A stretch of 64,000 nucleotides of DNA from Synanceia verrucosa (taxonomy: Eukaryota > Chordata > Actinopteri > Perciformes > Synanceiidae), in contig CM056569.1 in assembly GCA_029721515.1 (NCBI GenBank), positions 10,682,007 to 10,746,006 on the forward strand. Reading direction: 5' to 3'. A program made the translations under genes and the position numbers. The notes under the pieces are model-generated. The model ran no database searches. It was not told the origin of the DNA and worked only from the letters and a program-made list of their open reading frames with translations. Below, piece after piece: positions 12,201-26,500 of this stretch (positions within the stretch are counted from its first letter, which is position 1; every line of letters starts with the position of its first letter).

Positions 12201-15200
12201 GAATTAACCTCTGCTGCTGTTTCTTTCATATTGTATAAATTTTTGCAACAGCCACTCCAGCAGAGCCGCGAGGGGAAAAGTACTGCAAATGTTGCCAAAT
12301 TACTGACAGTTTGTCTCCAGCCTAACTGCATAAATACACAGTGAATGTGATAAACAGCTCACTCTCTGTTGCTTGTGGCTGCCTCTAGTGCAACCTTTAC
12401 AGAAATAAAAGGGCATGACATTTTTTTTAAAGACAAGTTAGTTGACGTGAAAGTGGGAAGTTAAATAAAGGAGAGAGTAGTTCAGTGAATGGGACATTAC
12501 TTTATTGTCACAGTTTGTGACCTTTCCCATTTGTTCTGACAAGCCAGGGTTTCTCTCTGTCAGAATAGCCTATGCTGTTTGTAAGCGAATCCTCCCTTCC
12601 TGTCCTTTTTTTCCTTAAAACATTTGCCATCTGCAGTGACTGCATGACGCCACAGCTTCTGTGTCATCAGTGACAACACTCTAACACACAGGGACAAGAC
12701 AAGAGACAGTGAAAGAGAGAGCTCACTTCATCATTTAATTGTGTCTCTGGATGTCCCAGTGGACTTCATTACCCAGACATCCTAAGAAAACTCACTTGTT
12801 TGCTCATGGAAACATGTGAAATGTGTGTGAAATGTGTTTGTAGTTCTTTTTATGTCTCCACGGCGGCATGAAGTGCATCAGTAGGGCTAGTCCATGTTTC
12901 TCTGTAGCACAGATCAGCACATTTCAAGCAGTCTGTATAGGATTTCTCTACAGAAACAAAGTTTTGATGATAAGTATGCTAAGCTAATGGATCTGATACT
13001 GCCCTCATCAGGTCCTCTATACCAGTGTGTATTACAGCAGCAGAATTGTATGACATTACCATTTGACTCAAAATAATATTGTTAAATTTTGGCCTGATGT
13101 TTAGTTTAACTAATTTGCATTTATTGAATAATCGGACAAAAGACATCCATTATTTCCACGATTAAGCCCTATGCAACTTGTGCTAATAGCCTTTAAATGG
13201 CAGACTGACTAGTTCACTCTAATACAGTACTTTTGATTTAAAATATTAAAATTTGCCTGACATTATTCATTTCCTAAATGATGCCATGTTTATGAAAATA
13301 ACACCCTTTCCGTCACGATTTAAAGATAAATATCAGTGACACGTTCAGCTTCCGTGTACCTTACCGGAGCTGTGGAGGTAATTTTTGACTTCATTAAAGC
13401 CGAGGCTAAAAATCTACAGCATCTCTGCATAAAAACACAGCAGGAAAGGTGATTATCTTTGGAAATTAGCTCACTCATTTAGAGCTGTGTGGATGCAGAT
13501 GCCTCCGTTCAATGGAAGCCTATTATTCCAAACGACTCTCATTAAGCCATAGTGAAATAAGGCAAGCTGTGGAAGCAGTGAAATAAAATCTTTAGACTGC
13601 CTGTGCAGAATTCAGCAGCGGTGAGCTACGCTGTCTTCATTAAGAGCTCTGACGTCGGGAGTGAAATACGTGTGAAAGAAAAAAATTCTATGCAGCTGAT
13701 TTCTACCTCTTAAGCTCTATAGAAGGTTATTTAGTGTTTGTGCTCCGAGCCGGGGGAAACTCAATACAGTCTGAGCTTAATGAGAGCCTTTACCTAATAC
13801 TGAGGGGCATGAGTCACAGCTGATGTATAATTTCAGTATTTCAATGTAGACCCCCTGATCAGAAGCACTTCTGAATAACATTCATAGAAAGCCACTTTTC
13901 TGATTAGTCAAGCTGTGCTGAGCTCACTTCCATATGACACGAGAGAAACCAGATCATAAACTCTTCCCATGGTCTGGTTCATTATGAAAATCCACATCCA
14001 TCCCATTGCCATATGCCGTCTCCCTACAGCAAACACTTGTCTGCCACGGCTCAAATCCCTTCTGGGTAACCGCTGTCACAGAAAGCCTTGTAATGTCTTG
14101 GTTAAGTGCTGCTTGTCGTCAGCTAACGGCATAGATCCCAACAGAAAGTGACATCGATCCCCTCTCCTTCCCAATAAGCACCTTTTTATTTATTTATTTT
14201 TTTCCCCCGACATGCATTAGGAGCCAAAAAATCATTACCACAAGAATTCATCTTGATTATCACTTTCTCCAAATCTTAAAACATCCTTTGTGAAACCATC
14301 AAAACCTGTGCACAACGCTAGGTCAATACAGATTTACATCAGTGATGCTCACTTGCTAGTTGAGTTTGCAAAAATTTGCATAAGCTTTGCAGCTGCTGTA
14401 GAATAAATCTTTGCATGTACTAAACCTATAAAGAGCATCAGCAAAAACAACAAGCTATTTTTTGTATCTTTACATAACTAGAAAAAAATAATTTATTGAT
14501 AAGTACTACAGTCAGTTTGATCCGTTCTTGACAAAACAGTGACAAATGCTGTAGTTATTCAGAATATTCCAGGACTGTTGTAGTTTATACTCTATGACAG
14601 CATAAACCAATGCTGCATAGCTAAGCGCCATGGGACCGTAGAGCATCTGGACTTATTTTTTTTTTTCCCAGGATACATTTCAAGTTAGGGGAACGAGGGA
14701 TGCAGGGAGATTAGATGGGCTCTTGTCAAATGAGGAAAAATACTGATGGTCTCATGGTTCCCTGTGGTCTCAACAACATAGCAGGTGTTCTTCATTTGCA
14801 TATCCCATGAGCCTGCCTCCTCCCACTCCCGTTTATTTATGACAATGGCCGCAGGTGGAAATCAGACGACTGTCAAAGCACCCTAATGTGAAACAAGGTT
14901 CTTTAACGTGCTGGCGCACACGCACTACCCCATCAGAAGAGTCTGTTTAAGAGTGCTGCCGCTTTATTACTGCTCTATGATAACCTCTGTCCATAGATTC
15001 ATGTGCTGTTTGGCTAGGGCCCTAAACATCGGCAGCTTGTATGAAGTGATAGAATGTACACATTAAAATTCCATCTCCTGCATCAGTACATCCAGTGCTG
15101 GTCAGGACAGCAACTATAAATTGCTGGCCATTATTTTCGATTAACCACACTGACACCATGGCCCATCACATTTCTTCCCATTTTTCCCTGCCATATTTTT

Positions 15201-18200
15201 AGCGCTGTTTCATTTTAGATTGTCCCGAAGCATGATAACACAGACTAGCAAATCTCAGGACACAAGCCACCGGCCGATCTTATTAATGGTAGAGCTGTTG
15301 ATAACAGTTGTCGTCTACGTTCCTCAGTTGGTATCTTGATCTTCAGGCACATCCTTTACAGGGCCTGAAGAGCAGAAGCGTCTCAGCGGGTGCAAAAGGG
15401 GCGATGGCTTGTCAGTTTATCACCGATATGCTGAGCAACATTAATTCCCTGTATCCACAGTACAGCAAACAGGATTCCCAAAAAAACAGCGGTTCAGAGG
15501 CCGCAAATGCCAAATGCAATGTGAACTTCATTGTAAGATGCTGTCCTCAAACTGAATTGCATTAGTTGTAAGGAGGGAAATAATTGGCAAAGAAATAAAA
15601 AGAAAGTACAGACATACAAGATCAGACCCTATATGTTCACATCAGCAAAGACAGCATGCATGTTAATATTAATGTGCCAGATTTGGCAACCTTGAAAGCT
15701 TCACATCACATTAAAAATAATATGCGGATGGGATGGAAACAGATATGGTCAGCTGCTAGTGAACATCAGGGACAGCAGATGCACAACACAAGAGCAGCTG
15801 ATATATGACGTTGTTATCAATTGCTCATTCTGTAAAATAATGGCCAGCGTCCCAAAGCAAGAAACTTTGGGACAGTGTTGACAGAATGTCAGTGTTATCA
15901 GAAATATAGTCATTTCATTAGCTTCAATGTTAAGCCATGACAGTATGAGCTTTCGCCTAATTGTCTAACGTCAGGTTTGGATGTAGTTATAGGGACGGCT
16001 GATATTAAATTCCTTGATATGGTAAGCAGCCATAGCTCATCTGGAAAAATGAGTTCAAAAGGGCAAAAGACTAAACTGAGTGTGTGCCTGACTGCTAAGC
16101 TCTTGTTTTGACAGAAACAAATTGGTGTGTCTGTGCGGAAAGTCCTTCTCTTAGTTCTTAATGAGTTTATTGGTAATCAATATCCTTCTCTCGCCCACTG
16201 GCATGTGACACTGAGGCCGTGACCCAAGAGGGCCCCTTAGACGGTGGAGTCGAGTGGGTCAGTGAGGATTGAGAGTTGCTTGTTCATGCTTAGGCAGACA
16301 GGAATGCCCCCATTTCACCCCCAGGTGAGACGAAGGCAGGAAGTGAAAGAAGCTTCATCTTGTCACTTACACCACTGCTGGGTGGCACAATGGTCCTCTT
16401 CTCTTAAATTAGGGAAATTGCTTTTTTTTTTTACTTTGTTATCTCATATCCCTCATTTGTTTCCAGACGTTATTTTTCCAATGCATTCTGCAGCCCATGC
16501 TAACTGCTTTGGCTTGCAATGCTGCTCATGCTCATAGAAAGTAGCCCTGCTCAAAGAGCTGGGTAAGCGTCCCTGTCAAATACTCCACAAAATGCTAGTT
16601 TGCCTGTCATTCAAAATGTCTTCACAGAACCTCTCTCCCAGTGATTCTCAGTGTATCCTGCTGACACGAGTGCTTTTTCGGTGGTGTTTTTTTCAGGAAG
16701 ATGGGGCCTGGCCTCCCGTTGGGGGTCAGAGCAGTTGACCCTACCCTGGCGAGCGCTCAGTCTGCCTGCGATGATTTTATTCAGCCCCACTCAGTAGAAC
16801 AGCGGGGTATGACCCGGGTCGATGTGGCACTGCCAACGCCGAATCCACTGAGGAACCCAAGGCCCTTTGAGAGGCGCTGATGCCGGATGTTTTTCCATTC
16901 ACACTGCTGAGCCGCTATATATTCAACAGTCAAATCAGTCTGCTCAAACTGGGTTTGTCTTTATTTTCTGGAAATGTGATTCAGTGGAGCTGGCAGGGTG
17001 CAACAAAGCTTCGCAAAAAAAAGATATAGTCATTCTATTATGGTTCATTTAAAACACGCTGTATATGCACATCATTCAAGGGCCGTGCCGTTTTGTTATT
17101 ATTTAGCCCGATAGATAGCAGAACAAAGGAGGACAAAGGAGAAGAGGATATCTGGCAAATGGAAAAACAACTGGGCCAGGTGCCACACTTGACGTCAAGC
17201 ATGTGAGCTCAATAAAGCACACTGTATCGATTTGCGAGTTATTCATTATTTGTTTTGGATGTAGAGAAAGTTCTTTGGAAAATGATTTTGGTGTGCAGTT
17301 CAGACTCTGAAATAAATGGTTTGGCAGATCATCAATGACCACAGTATATGATAGTAAATGGTCTGATATTGATTTATTTCCAGATGCCCCTTCTCTTCTC
17401 TTGAGTGTTTATGCTTAAAGCAAGACCAAGCACTCTCCTGTGTATTGGATTTTTGTCCACCTTGCTTTCAAATGTGAAAATGAGGATTTATTTAGTCCTG
17501 CAGCTTGAGTGATGCATATAAGAGAGCATGGATTCAACGAGATGAATGGAGATAAGAAAGGATATACATCACACTGCACTTAATACCTCCCATGACAACA
17601 AACAGCCTTGCAGGTAGTAATAAGCAAGCATCTAGACTCTCAAATGCAAAATGCCAGCTTTGTTTACTGCATTCAAAATAAATGGCTGAGGCCCCGCTGT
17701 CACTCACAGATGGCACTTCCTTTGAGAAAAAAAAAATGCAGAGCCAGTGACTCGTAATAATGCATTGGCATGACGGCAGCCATTTTGCACAACCTCCGGA
17801 GGCACTGATCGTCACGGAGAGGCGTTGGCATTGTCTTGGCACCGGCCCGACCCCGGGCTCGGAGTAGTAAGTGATAGCCAAGCTGGAGCTTGTCAGGCCT
17901 GACGCTTATCACTTTTGACATCTGTCCACGCCATCTCTCTTCCCTTGTCTGTAGCCGGCCCCAGAACACTGACCTTGGGATCTCTTTCTCTGTTACTCCA
18001 CTGCCCCGAACCTCCCTCCCACTCCTCCTGTGTCCTCATTTGGCACTGCTTCCGTGTGTGTTGTTTTGAGGCTATCATTTACCCTTTCAGACCTTGCTTT
18101 GTGGTCAGACGTGACTTGCAAACTGATAGTTGAGCACTGACAAGCCCCTGCTTGTTCCTGCTTGTATGTAATAGAAATGTATCTTGTCTAACAAGTGTGG

Positions 18201-18545
18201 GCAATGCAGTTTGTTTATTTTAGTTGTTTATTTTAAGTTGGAAACATCTGAGAAAAGAGATATTGTGCAAGTACAAAAAGGGAGGAAAATAGAAAAGTTG
18301 TTCTAAACAATGACTTAACTCAAAACAGATCTCTGCCCACAGATGGTTTGACTTTTTTTCATATTACCATTTCATACGTTTGTGCCAGCAAGACAAGAGA
18401 AAATAGAAAGACAAGCTGCCACACACAGTGCAGCGCTGACAGGCTGGCAGGAAATGTCTGACATGATGTGTTGTGAGGGAGCGCTGCTGCTGCCATGTTG
18501 CTGTTCAACAGCATAAAGAGGTCAGCATGGCAAGCACATCCACAG

Positions 18546-18568
18546 ACACACACACACACACACACACA
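18546..18568. repeat. CA microsatellite
   Basis: An uninterrupted CA run. Confidence 0.9.
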
Positions 18569-20086
18569 TATGGTATCCTGAGTCAATTTGTGTGATGGCT
18601 GACAAAAAAAAATACTGATCAGCTGTTACATATGTTGAATGCCTACCAGTTTAGGGGTTATAATAATTTCATCCAATTCCTGTTTTCTTTCTTTGAGAAG
18701 CAACACCAACCCCCCATTTCAGCGATTCAAGGGGGGTCTTGAGAGTTTGTGTGTTTGCACGGAGCAGCTGAGATATTAAAAGAGCTAGACTCCCATGTTG
18801 CTTGCAATCATAGATCATTTTTGCTGAATAGTTTTTTTTTTTTAACCACTGAGTCACCACTTCAATCAAAATCCCAAAAATTGGTTGGAGTGCATTGCAT
18901 TTTCCCAGGTTACATTGCACATCCTTTCACATTATGCTACTGTGACTCATCAGCAGCCCTCACCCCTGGCCTCCCTTATGAGGTAATTAAGCCCCTGGTT
19001 GTTTGTTTAGCTGTCTGCATGTGTGTCCTGCATAAAACACAGGGGGGGCATATGTTCTTCCTACCATAAACCCATTGAAACAGCGAGACATGAGTGGTGA
19101 GGAGGGGTTTTCATGGTGTGTATGTGTGTGAGTGTGCACTCTAATTAGGCAGGCAGAAGTGTACTAGCCTCACTGGGCAACAGCCAGCTGGGAGCATCTG
19201 GAATCGTCTTTCATACTCACCAACTTCCCCGCTGCACACATTCTAGTCCAAACACACACATGCACGTAAAATTAGAAAAGATATCTATGGAACAGCAGTG
19301 TGATAAGAGAGCGTAGGTCAGGCATGACGGGTCATATGCACAGCTATTTAAGTCTGCCACATTTTAAGCCTGCCTCACATCACAACCCCCACCCATGCCC
19401 GTCTGGAGTCCTTGTTTCAGAGCGGTACCACTCTCACGTCTCTAGAGACTGGAATGCCAACGGCAGAGAGGGGAGGACCTGATCCATTTCCAAAAGCTCC
19501 TGCACTCCCAAAGATGCATCAAAGCACTTTCTCAAAGGACCAAAAGAATGTACTCTCACAGTGGGGTCAATATTTAAAATAGTCCTCACAGCCTTGTGCA
19601 ATCAGCCTGCTCTCTGTTCATTTTATCAATGGCAGATGAGCCTTTTTTAATGATACACATTTTAATTATTTCATTCTTTTAACCCTCTTCTTAAGTCTTG
19701 ACTTTACCGTCCCCTGCTATATAAACCACCCAGCGTTCCCTTGTTAAAGTCAATGACATACTTCAGCTGCTCCTACTCGCTGCATTCCCTCCAATGTCCA
19801 ACCCCTGCGTAGGTGCACAGTAGTGGGAGACAGATCACTTCCTGTGTATGAGTTAAATATATTCAAAGAAATACTGCTATCACACACAGTAGAGGAAAGA
19901 AAAAAAATGGAAAGACTGAGTTGGCACTCAGTATTTCTCCTGTACAGAGAGCTCAGTGAGCCAGCTGAAATAGTGTTTCTCTGTGCTATTGATTAGCTGG
20001 TTAGGCCATGAAAAGCCAGGGACAAGACAGCCACTAAACTCCCTTCCTCTGGCTTACCACCACATGCTAGTGTGTCTGCTCTCTCA

Positions 20087-20114
20087 CCCCCCCCCCCAAT
20101 ATATATATATATAT
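20087..20114. repeat. Compound C-run plus AT microsatellite
   Basis: Eleven C residues at 20087-20097 directly abut an AT repeat at 20099-20114. Homopolymer-dinucleotide junctions like this are prone to slippage. Confidence 0.9.
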
Positions 20115-20318
20115 CACAATCCTCTCTGTGTACTGTATTCATCGCACAAATTCTTGAGCTATTCTTATGTGTTTTACTATTCCACTCACAGAGAAAAAGC
20201 CCCAGCAAGCCTCTTGCTGAGTTAGATCACAGGAACCCAGCTGTTCACAGTCAAGGGCCGCCTCTTTTATTAGCCGTCGGTAGGCCGACCCGGTAGGCCG
20301 GCGAGAGCAAGAAAGAGT

Positions 20319-20345
20319 GGGTGGCGGGGGGAGGGGGAGGGAGGG
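20319..20345 (+). other. Strong potential G-quadruplex
   Basis: GGG, GGGGGG, GGGGG, GGG and GGG runs are separated mostly by single bases, giving very short loops. This is the best quadruplex match in the window. A short tandem of a GGTAGGCCG-like unit precedes it at about 20278-20302. Confidence 0.6.
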
Positions 20346-23300
20346 TGCAGATTTCCCAGCTGTTAGTCCACAAGCTCTGCCCCCCTGTCAGAGATTAAGT
20401 AGATCAGCTGGAACACAAGCACATACACAGAGGCGAGACAAGACAGCTGACAGAAAACGGATTGAGATGGTCCTCATCAAGGGTGATAGTAGTTACACAC
20501 ACACTCCCAAACTCACAGAGTTTTTGTTGGTTGTATAGTTTTGTACACGTCATGAGGTAAAAGCCAGCAGGCATACGATGCCTTAATGCCCCTACAAAGC
20601 CCTCACTCCTGCCTTGTGTCCCTTTTATTTTCCCCTACCTTCTCACAAACCCATGCTGCCTTTACGTCTGTGGAGGACTGTTTTACTAGTGAGCCAGTTG
20701 TCTGGAGGGACACAAAGGACCTGAGTGTAAAATTATATTTCTAGCTATATAACCAGACCTACATTGTGCCATTTTTACGATATTATTTTCATTAAGATTG
20801 CAGAGTTGGTTTTCTGTCTTTGTTGTGCCTCCTCTCTATATCTGCTTCAATTCTAACCACAGTGGAAACAAAACCACTCAAAAGAAGTGGCAGTCATGAG
20901 AGCAGCACAGAGTGCTCCCATTTTGTATGATTAAATTTACTGTGACAAGCAAGCATGCTGCGTTTTGGCAAAACATGCAGCGGAAAAACCCAGAAACTTC
21001 ACAATTTCTGAAAAAAGCGCCCCACGAGGTGTTCAAAAGACTTGACTTGGGTCTTCCGCAAGTCTTTGCCTAAAGTCCTTTTTGCACTCCAAGTACTCAA
21101 GATGTCTGAATTGTATTTGCATATTTATGAGAAATGGGTGTCACAGTGATTAAGTTAACTGGGAGCCAATTCTGCAGAGTGTGGATAATGAAATCATATA
21201 AAATGTGAAAGTCAAAGGACATTTACTTAAAACATATCTCTTTCAACCTTCCGGCGAAGTTGGTGAAGTTTGGTTAAGAATTTGGCTTCAGAAAGATGAT
21301 ATTTGATGATTCATGTCAGAAAGTGGCCCAGTTGCTGCTATGATGCCACCAGTAGACCGCTGCATGATAGTTAATTTTAGCTAAAATATAACAACCTAAA
21401 GCTTTCCAAATTCTCCCATTCAAAAAAATGACATAAAGATAAATTAAGCCTCAGCAGCCAGCAAACATCCATGTGTGTAATAAACATGGAACCAATATGG
21501 ACTTCATTACTAAGTGCTGGAGACCAATGTAGCTCAGTGGCCCCAGACAAGTAATGAGAGTTCACACTGAGACCTGACTCTAAAATACAGTCATTATCCC
21601 AGCAAAAATACAACCTTTCCAGGTCACATCACTTTGTTTGCAGCAGTAAAACACGTTTATTTCTGCATTGAGCCACCATTATAGTAGCCCCAATCCACTT
21701 GCCAGCATTTTATGGAGCCCAGAGTGATTGGGGGGCAACTGAGAGATTCAATAAAAAAAGTGGTAACACAATTGGCTCAAAGCAAGGTACGTAACCACGC
21801 GAGCGTGACAATCTTTGTGTGGAATTTGTGCTCGATTATAGCATCATTTTATATACCAGTGTATGTGATGCATGTGCAGAATAGTTTTCATCACCCATAA
21901 TTTAACAAGCGCCTCCCGAATAAAGCCCCAGACGAGGGCACCACATTCTTTACAAGCCCCTTAAGAGCTAATCAGCAATCTTGCAGTGAAACACCAGAGT
22001 TTATATTGGGCCTTCTCACGAAATAGTCCCAGTGTAAGCTTGTTGTTGAGCTCAAAGGTCTTGGCAAGAGTGAAAGTCATCTTGTTGCCGTCTTGGTGGT
22101 TACTGAATGCAGACAGAAGATAAAAAAAAGCCATAATCTGTGAGGACACAAATGACGTCCAGTGTTTCTTTTTTTTTTTTTTAACAACTGCAGACTGGAC
22201 TATGGACAGAAGTTTGTCACAACAAAGTGTCCCTCTGAAACTTACCCTTGGAAAGTAAGATCAGCCGTTAATTTTCAAAGACTACTGAATCAGCAAACCG
22301 CTGTATTTTGTTAAAGTTAAAATGCTATAAGCAGTTTTGTATGGGGTTGAACTATTTTGCCAAGATGTTGGTACACTGATAATATCTTTACACTGGGCTC
22401 TACACAGTTTTTTCCCCCATATATCAACGCTGAAGTAGATGTAACCATGTACGATAAAAAAAAAAAGATATTATTCTACTTGAGCATTTGGTGACTAAAT
22501 GGTGACTCATATTGCACGTTAGACATTTTTAATCCGATAAAGTGCCTCCCCTTATTTTTCCCAAGAGACACCACTTGAATGAGGATACGTGGGGGGAGTG
22601 TGTTCAAACTCTGACCTCCAGCATGAGAAGCAGGTTGGACTTTTACAGACTACATACAGTTCATCAAACACACCAGCGAAAGGAAAGGGGAGGATGACCC
22701 CACTCATATATACACAACACAACTGGCAGCACTGTCAATTTATCACACGTAATTTCCTCAGCTCTTGACATTTGACCCCTGTCTTGGGTTGTGTTTGGAG
22801 GGGGGTTTGAGGGCAACCTGCCACTGTCTGAACTGTCAGTCTGAGGCCTCCCTAGAGGGACACAGTGGCAGGAGAAATGCTGCTTAAGCCACTGATGGTG
22901 AATTCACCCTTGTGCCCAGCATGTGTTTTTATCCCTGCATGTACATCTAGCATTGTCTTCTCATCCCTCTAGTGTGTTATGCAAGCTACTCATTAGACAG
23001 CTAGTCGCCATTTATGATGAAATGCCGTTTGGGTCAATATGCCAGCAAACCCTCAGGATGAAGCCAAAGGAAAGAGACGTGAATGTGAAGTGACAGGGAG
23101 TCTATGAAAAGCTTGAGACACAGTTTAACATGCTTTTCATGACAACAGTTCCAAAATAAACCTCAGTTAAACCAGCATCATGCCCCTCTGAACAGAGAGC
23201 CCAGTGACCTGTTGTGCTTGCGAGAACCAGTAGAACAAGCATACAGCTCCACACATGTACCAGCTGCACCGCTGCAGCCCTAACTGAGGCACTAGCTCCA

Positions 23301-23483
23301 CCCAGTGTATGCTGGCTCCCCTCCCCTTACACCGGCGCGTCTGGAGGCGGAAGGTGGGGGGGTACAAGATTAATGATGGTGCTAACCGCGTATTTATCAT
23401 CCGACTGGAGAGTAATGCGACACCTTTCTAATCTGAATATATTTCATTGGGCTGTTATGGCACTCAGCCCTGGGCTCCATGTA

Positions 23484-23520
23484 TGTGTGTGTGTGTGTGT
23501 GCGCGTGTGTGTGTGTGCGC
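23484..23520. repeat. GT/GC alternating purine-pyrimidine repeat
   Basis: Alternating GT with embedded GCGC gives a run that is favourable for Z-DNA as well as being a microsatellite. Confidence 0.85.
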
Positions 23521-26500
23521 ACATCTGTGCATCACTGGAAGTGTATTGGAATGTTAAATCATATCTGCACAAGTATGTGCATGAGAATGTGCGTGTGCTT
23601 GTTAAGGTGTGCTAGTTCTGTGATACCCAAACAGCCGCCATAAATGCTCATGCCATCTACTCTGGCAAAACGGCCCTGTGGTAATTAGATAAAGATGAAG
23701 TTCCTCTTTCTAGCACGTTGGGGTCACGCTCACCGAGATCCTCTCCTCTGATATCCAGCTGCCTTATCAGGTGAACACCCTTCTTCCAACATCCTTTCCA
23801 TCCCTCCCTCTCATTGTCCTGCTACTTCGTTTTGGCACTCAGCAGAAATCAAGATGGATGTCTCCCCAACAGAGGCGGGGAGATAGGGAATGTGCAAGGC
23901 CAAGATGGGGCCTGATAGGGCCCACATAGGGCCACCGTGCATTAGATTGGCCCTACTGATGCCAGAAATATAGAGGAACTTTGCTGTAGAATCTACCTGA
24001 CTTATAGAATAATTCTGCCATAGGCATTTTCAGGTAGGGAACTTAAAAGCTCACTTGGAAATGCAGAGGATCAAAATCCTGCAATAATTTGGCTTTCATA
24101 CATGATGTCATATTTACTCTCATTATACTAATGTTAGAAGAGGGTAGCAGCTGAGTAATCTGTTCTTCACAGATATTCTATATCTATTCAGGCGTCATTT
24201 GGTCTTATATAATATGGGGTCAAAATGCAGTCATGTGCATTGGGATAGCATATAGCAGAAGCATAAGATGCCACAAAACAGATTTGCAAAATTTAATAAT
24301 AGCATAGAATATCTGAACAAACACTTGCTCCATCAATACTAAACTGTCTAGGTCTACAGCTAATTACAGTCATTCACAGGATACAGCCCAGTTTTAAGAC
24401 AGTCTTTGTTCTCACAGGAATCTCCATCTTAGGCATTCACAGTATCGAGCGTACAGGCTTACATTCCAGTTAACAATCACAGTGATGACAAGGCCGTCGG
24501 AATGCTATGCTGGAAGGGACTACACACTTTCTCGCACAAAGAGGTTTTCTCTCGGAGATTATGTGTCTTGCTTTCGTGTGTACCCATTGCCAATCTGCCA
24601 TTTATGCAAGTGAATGCATTTCAGACTCTGAAGCGTATTGTGTGCTTCATTGTACGGCAACACAAAGGGAGAGAAGGACTTAGATGGTGAGTTTTTAATT
24701 CAAAGGTTTCGATTAGGCATCCTACCACCTAACTAACCTATCAAGCTACCAGTGCTTGGAACAGGAGCAGCAGCTCCTTGCTCACCTGACAGAAGCTTAA
24801 CAGGATTATTACAAGTCAAGACTCAAGTTCCAGAATATACATCTAATTATAATCTCTTTATTGGGATTATATCTGTCACCCATGTATTTCAAGGCATGTA
24901 CATCAAATGTTCCCAATGTTAAAGAAGTACCTTGGATTCCCCCTTTCTAGTAGATATTCAGCGATTGAGAAATATAGTATAATTTTGTGATGCCTTTACA
25001 GCCGCCCAACGATGAACTGGCATTGAAACACTTTTGACTTGTTATCACTGATGGCTCAGGGACAGATTTCTCACCTGTCATAAATGAGATCCAAGCTCAT
25101 TCCCTCACTAGTGCTGGAACCGTTTCAACCCCCATCATGTCAAAGAAGAGTAATAAGTCTGGTGCTAGAACAGGACCGACTGACTCATGATGTTTCAGTT
25201 TCAGTGTCATTTCAGCCCTGAGCGTCTCTGGCCACACTTCAGCACCACTCCCTACCATAGTGCTCATATGAATCCCCAGAGGGAGGGACAGTTTATCAGC
25301 AGCAGTTAGCAGCTGGTGTCTGCCCCAAAGACTTCAATAGCCCTCAGCTAGCGTTGCCACTGCAAATGCTAGCCATTTAGCAAACATGTCAATCATGAGT
25401 GAGCCAACTGCCAGTGACATGCCAATGTCCCCAGTGATCCTAGATAGAGAGACGAGAGGGCAAAGAAGAGTCAGCCTGCTGCTGGGTCATGGAAATCAGG
25501 TCACAATGGTCATCAGTGAAGTGTATGGGTCCAGCTCTAATGCTCATCGCTGTTGAAATTGTTTAAAATGACAAAAGATCAGGGGCCATTGATGCCTTGA
25601 TGTCACTGATCAATGTAGCTGTCGTAAAATAAGTATGATCTGAACTCTCTTTCACAAACATTTCAGCACCGAAATATGTGAGTAAATAAACCAGATAGAT
25701 GGTCATGATGTGGAATTACAAAGAAATCTGTGGTCACTGAGCATTGTTTAGTGTTGGGAGGAAACTGAAGCGTTCTTTCTGGACTGAGCTCGGGGTACTT
25801 TTGTCACAAAAGCTTCAATATTCTTGAAGACTGCACATACAGTATACAAGCTGCTTTTGAAATAAATCTGACAGTTTTCTTTTTCCACCACATTAGAAAT
25901 TCAATTTCAGTCGTAAACATCACAGTGAATAATTGTGTTATCCTAGCTTCTGTAAGGCAGATAAAACAATACACATCCCTCTTGTATCTCATCTCCTGAC
26001 TGACAAAACTGCTTCAGATGTGGCACAGGAGACCAAGAGGCTGACACACCTCGGTGCCAATGAAAGCATGAGTTTGACGGCCGACGATGTTAGTAGCATT
26101 AACTCTCTTGCTGTCTTTTTGTTGCTGGGCTGGAGGAAACTTAACAGTAATGTGTGCACACAAATTTCCCTTCTATTGGATTCAATTAACTTCACGGAGA
26201 TGGGAAGTGTTTTAGTTTTGTAGTGTTTTTCTTTTATCACGTGGCACAGCCTAGTAGTCGCCAATGTTCTCCTTTAGTTTGTGCTTTATTTGTCTGGCAA
26301 TGACAATGTTACCCAAAAATAGCAGTTGGAACAACTGGAGCAGAATTTGCATCACATTAACATTAACTGTACACATCTCCCAAACAAGTTTTCTCTGGCT
26401 AAAGCAGGGGGTAAATGCCTTAATCTATCAATAAAGCAGAATAAGAATCAAAAAAGTTTTAAATTATTACTGTATTCATTTTGCATTTGCTCACAATTGG

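Noticed and set aside
23214..23615. 133-codon open frame with VCVCV run
   Set aside because: The C/V run is a GT microsatellite in translation.
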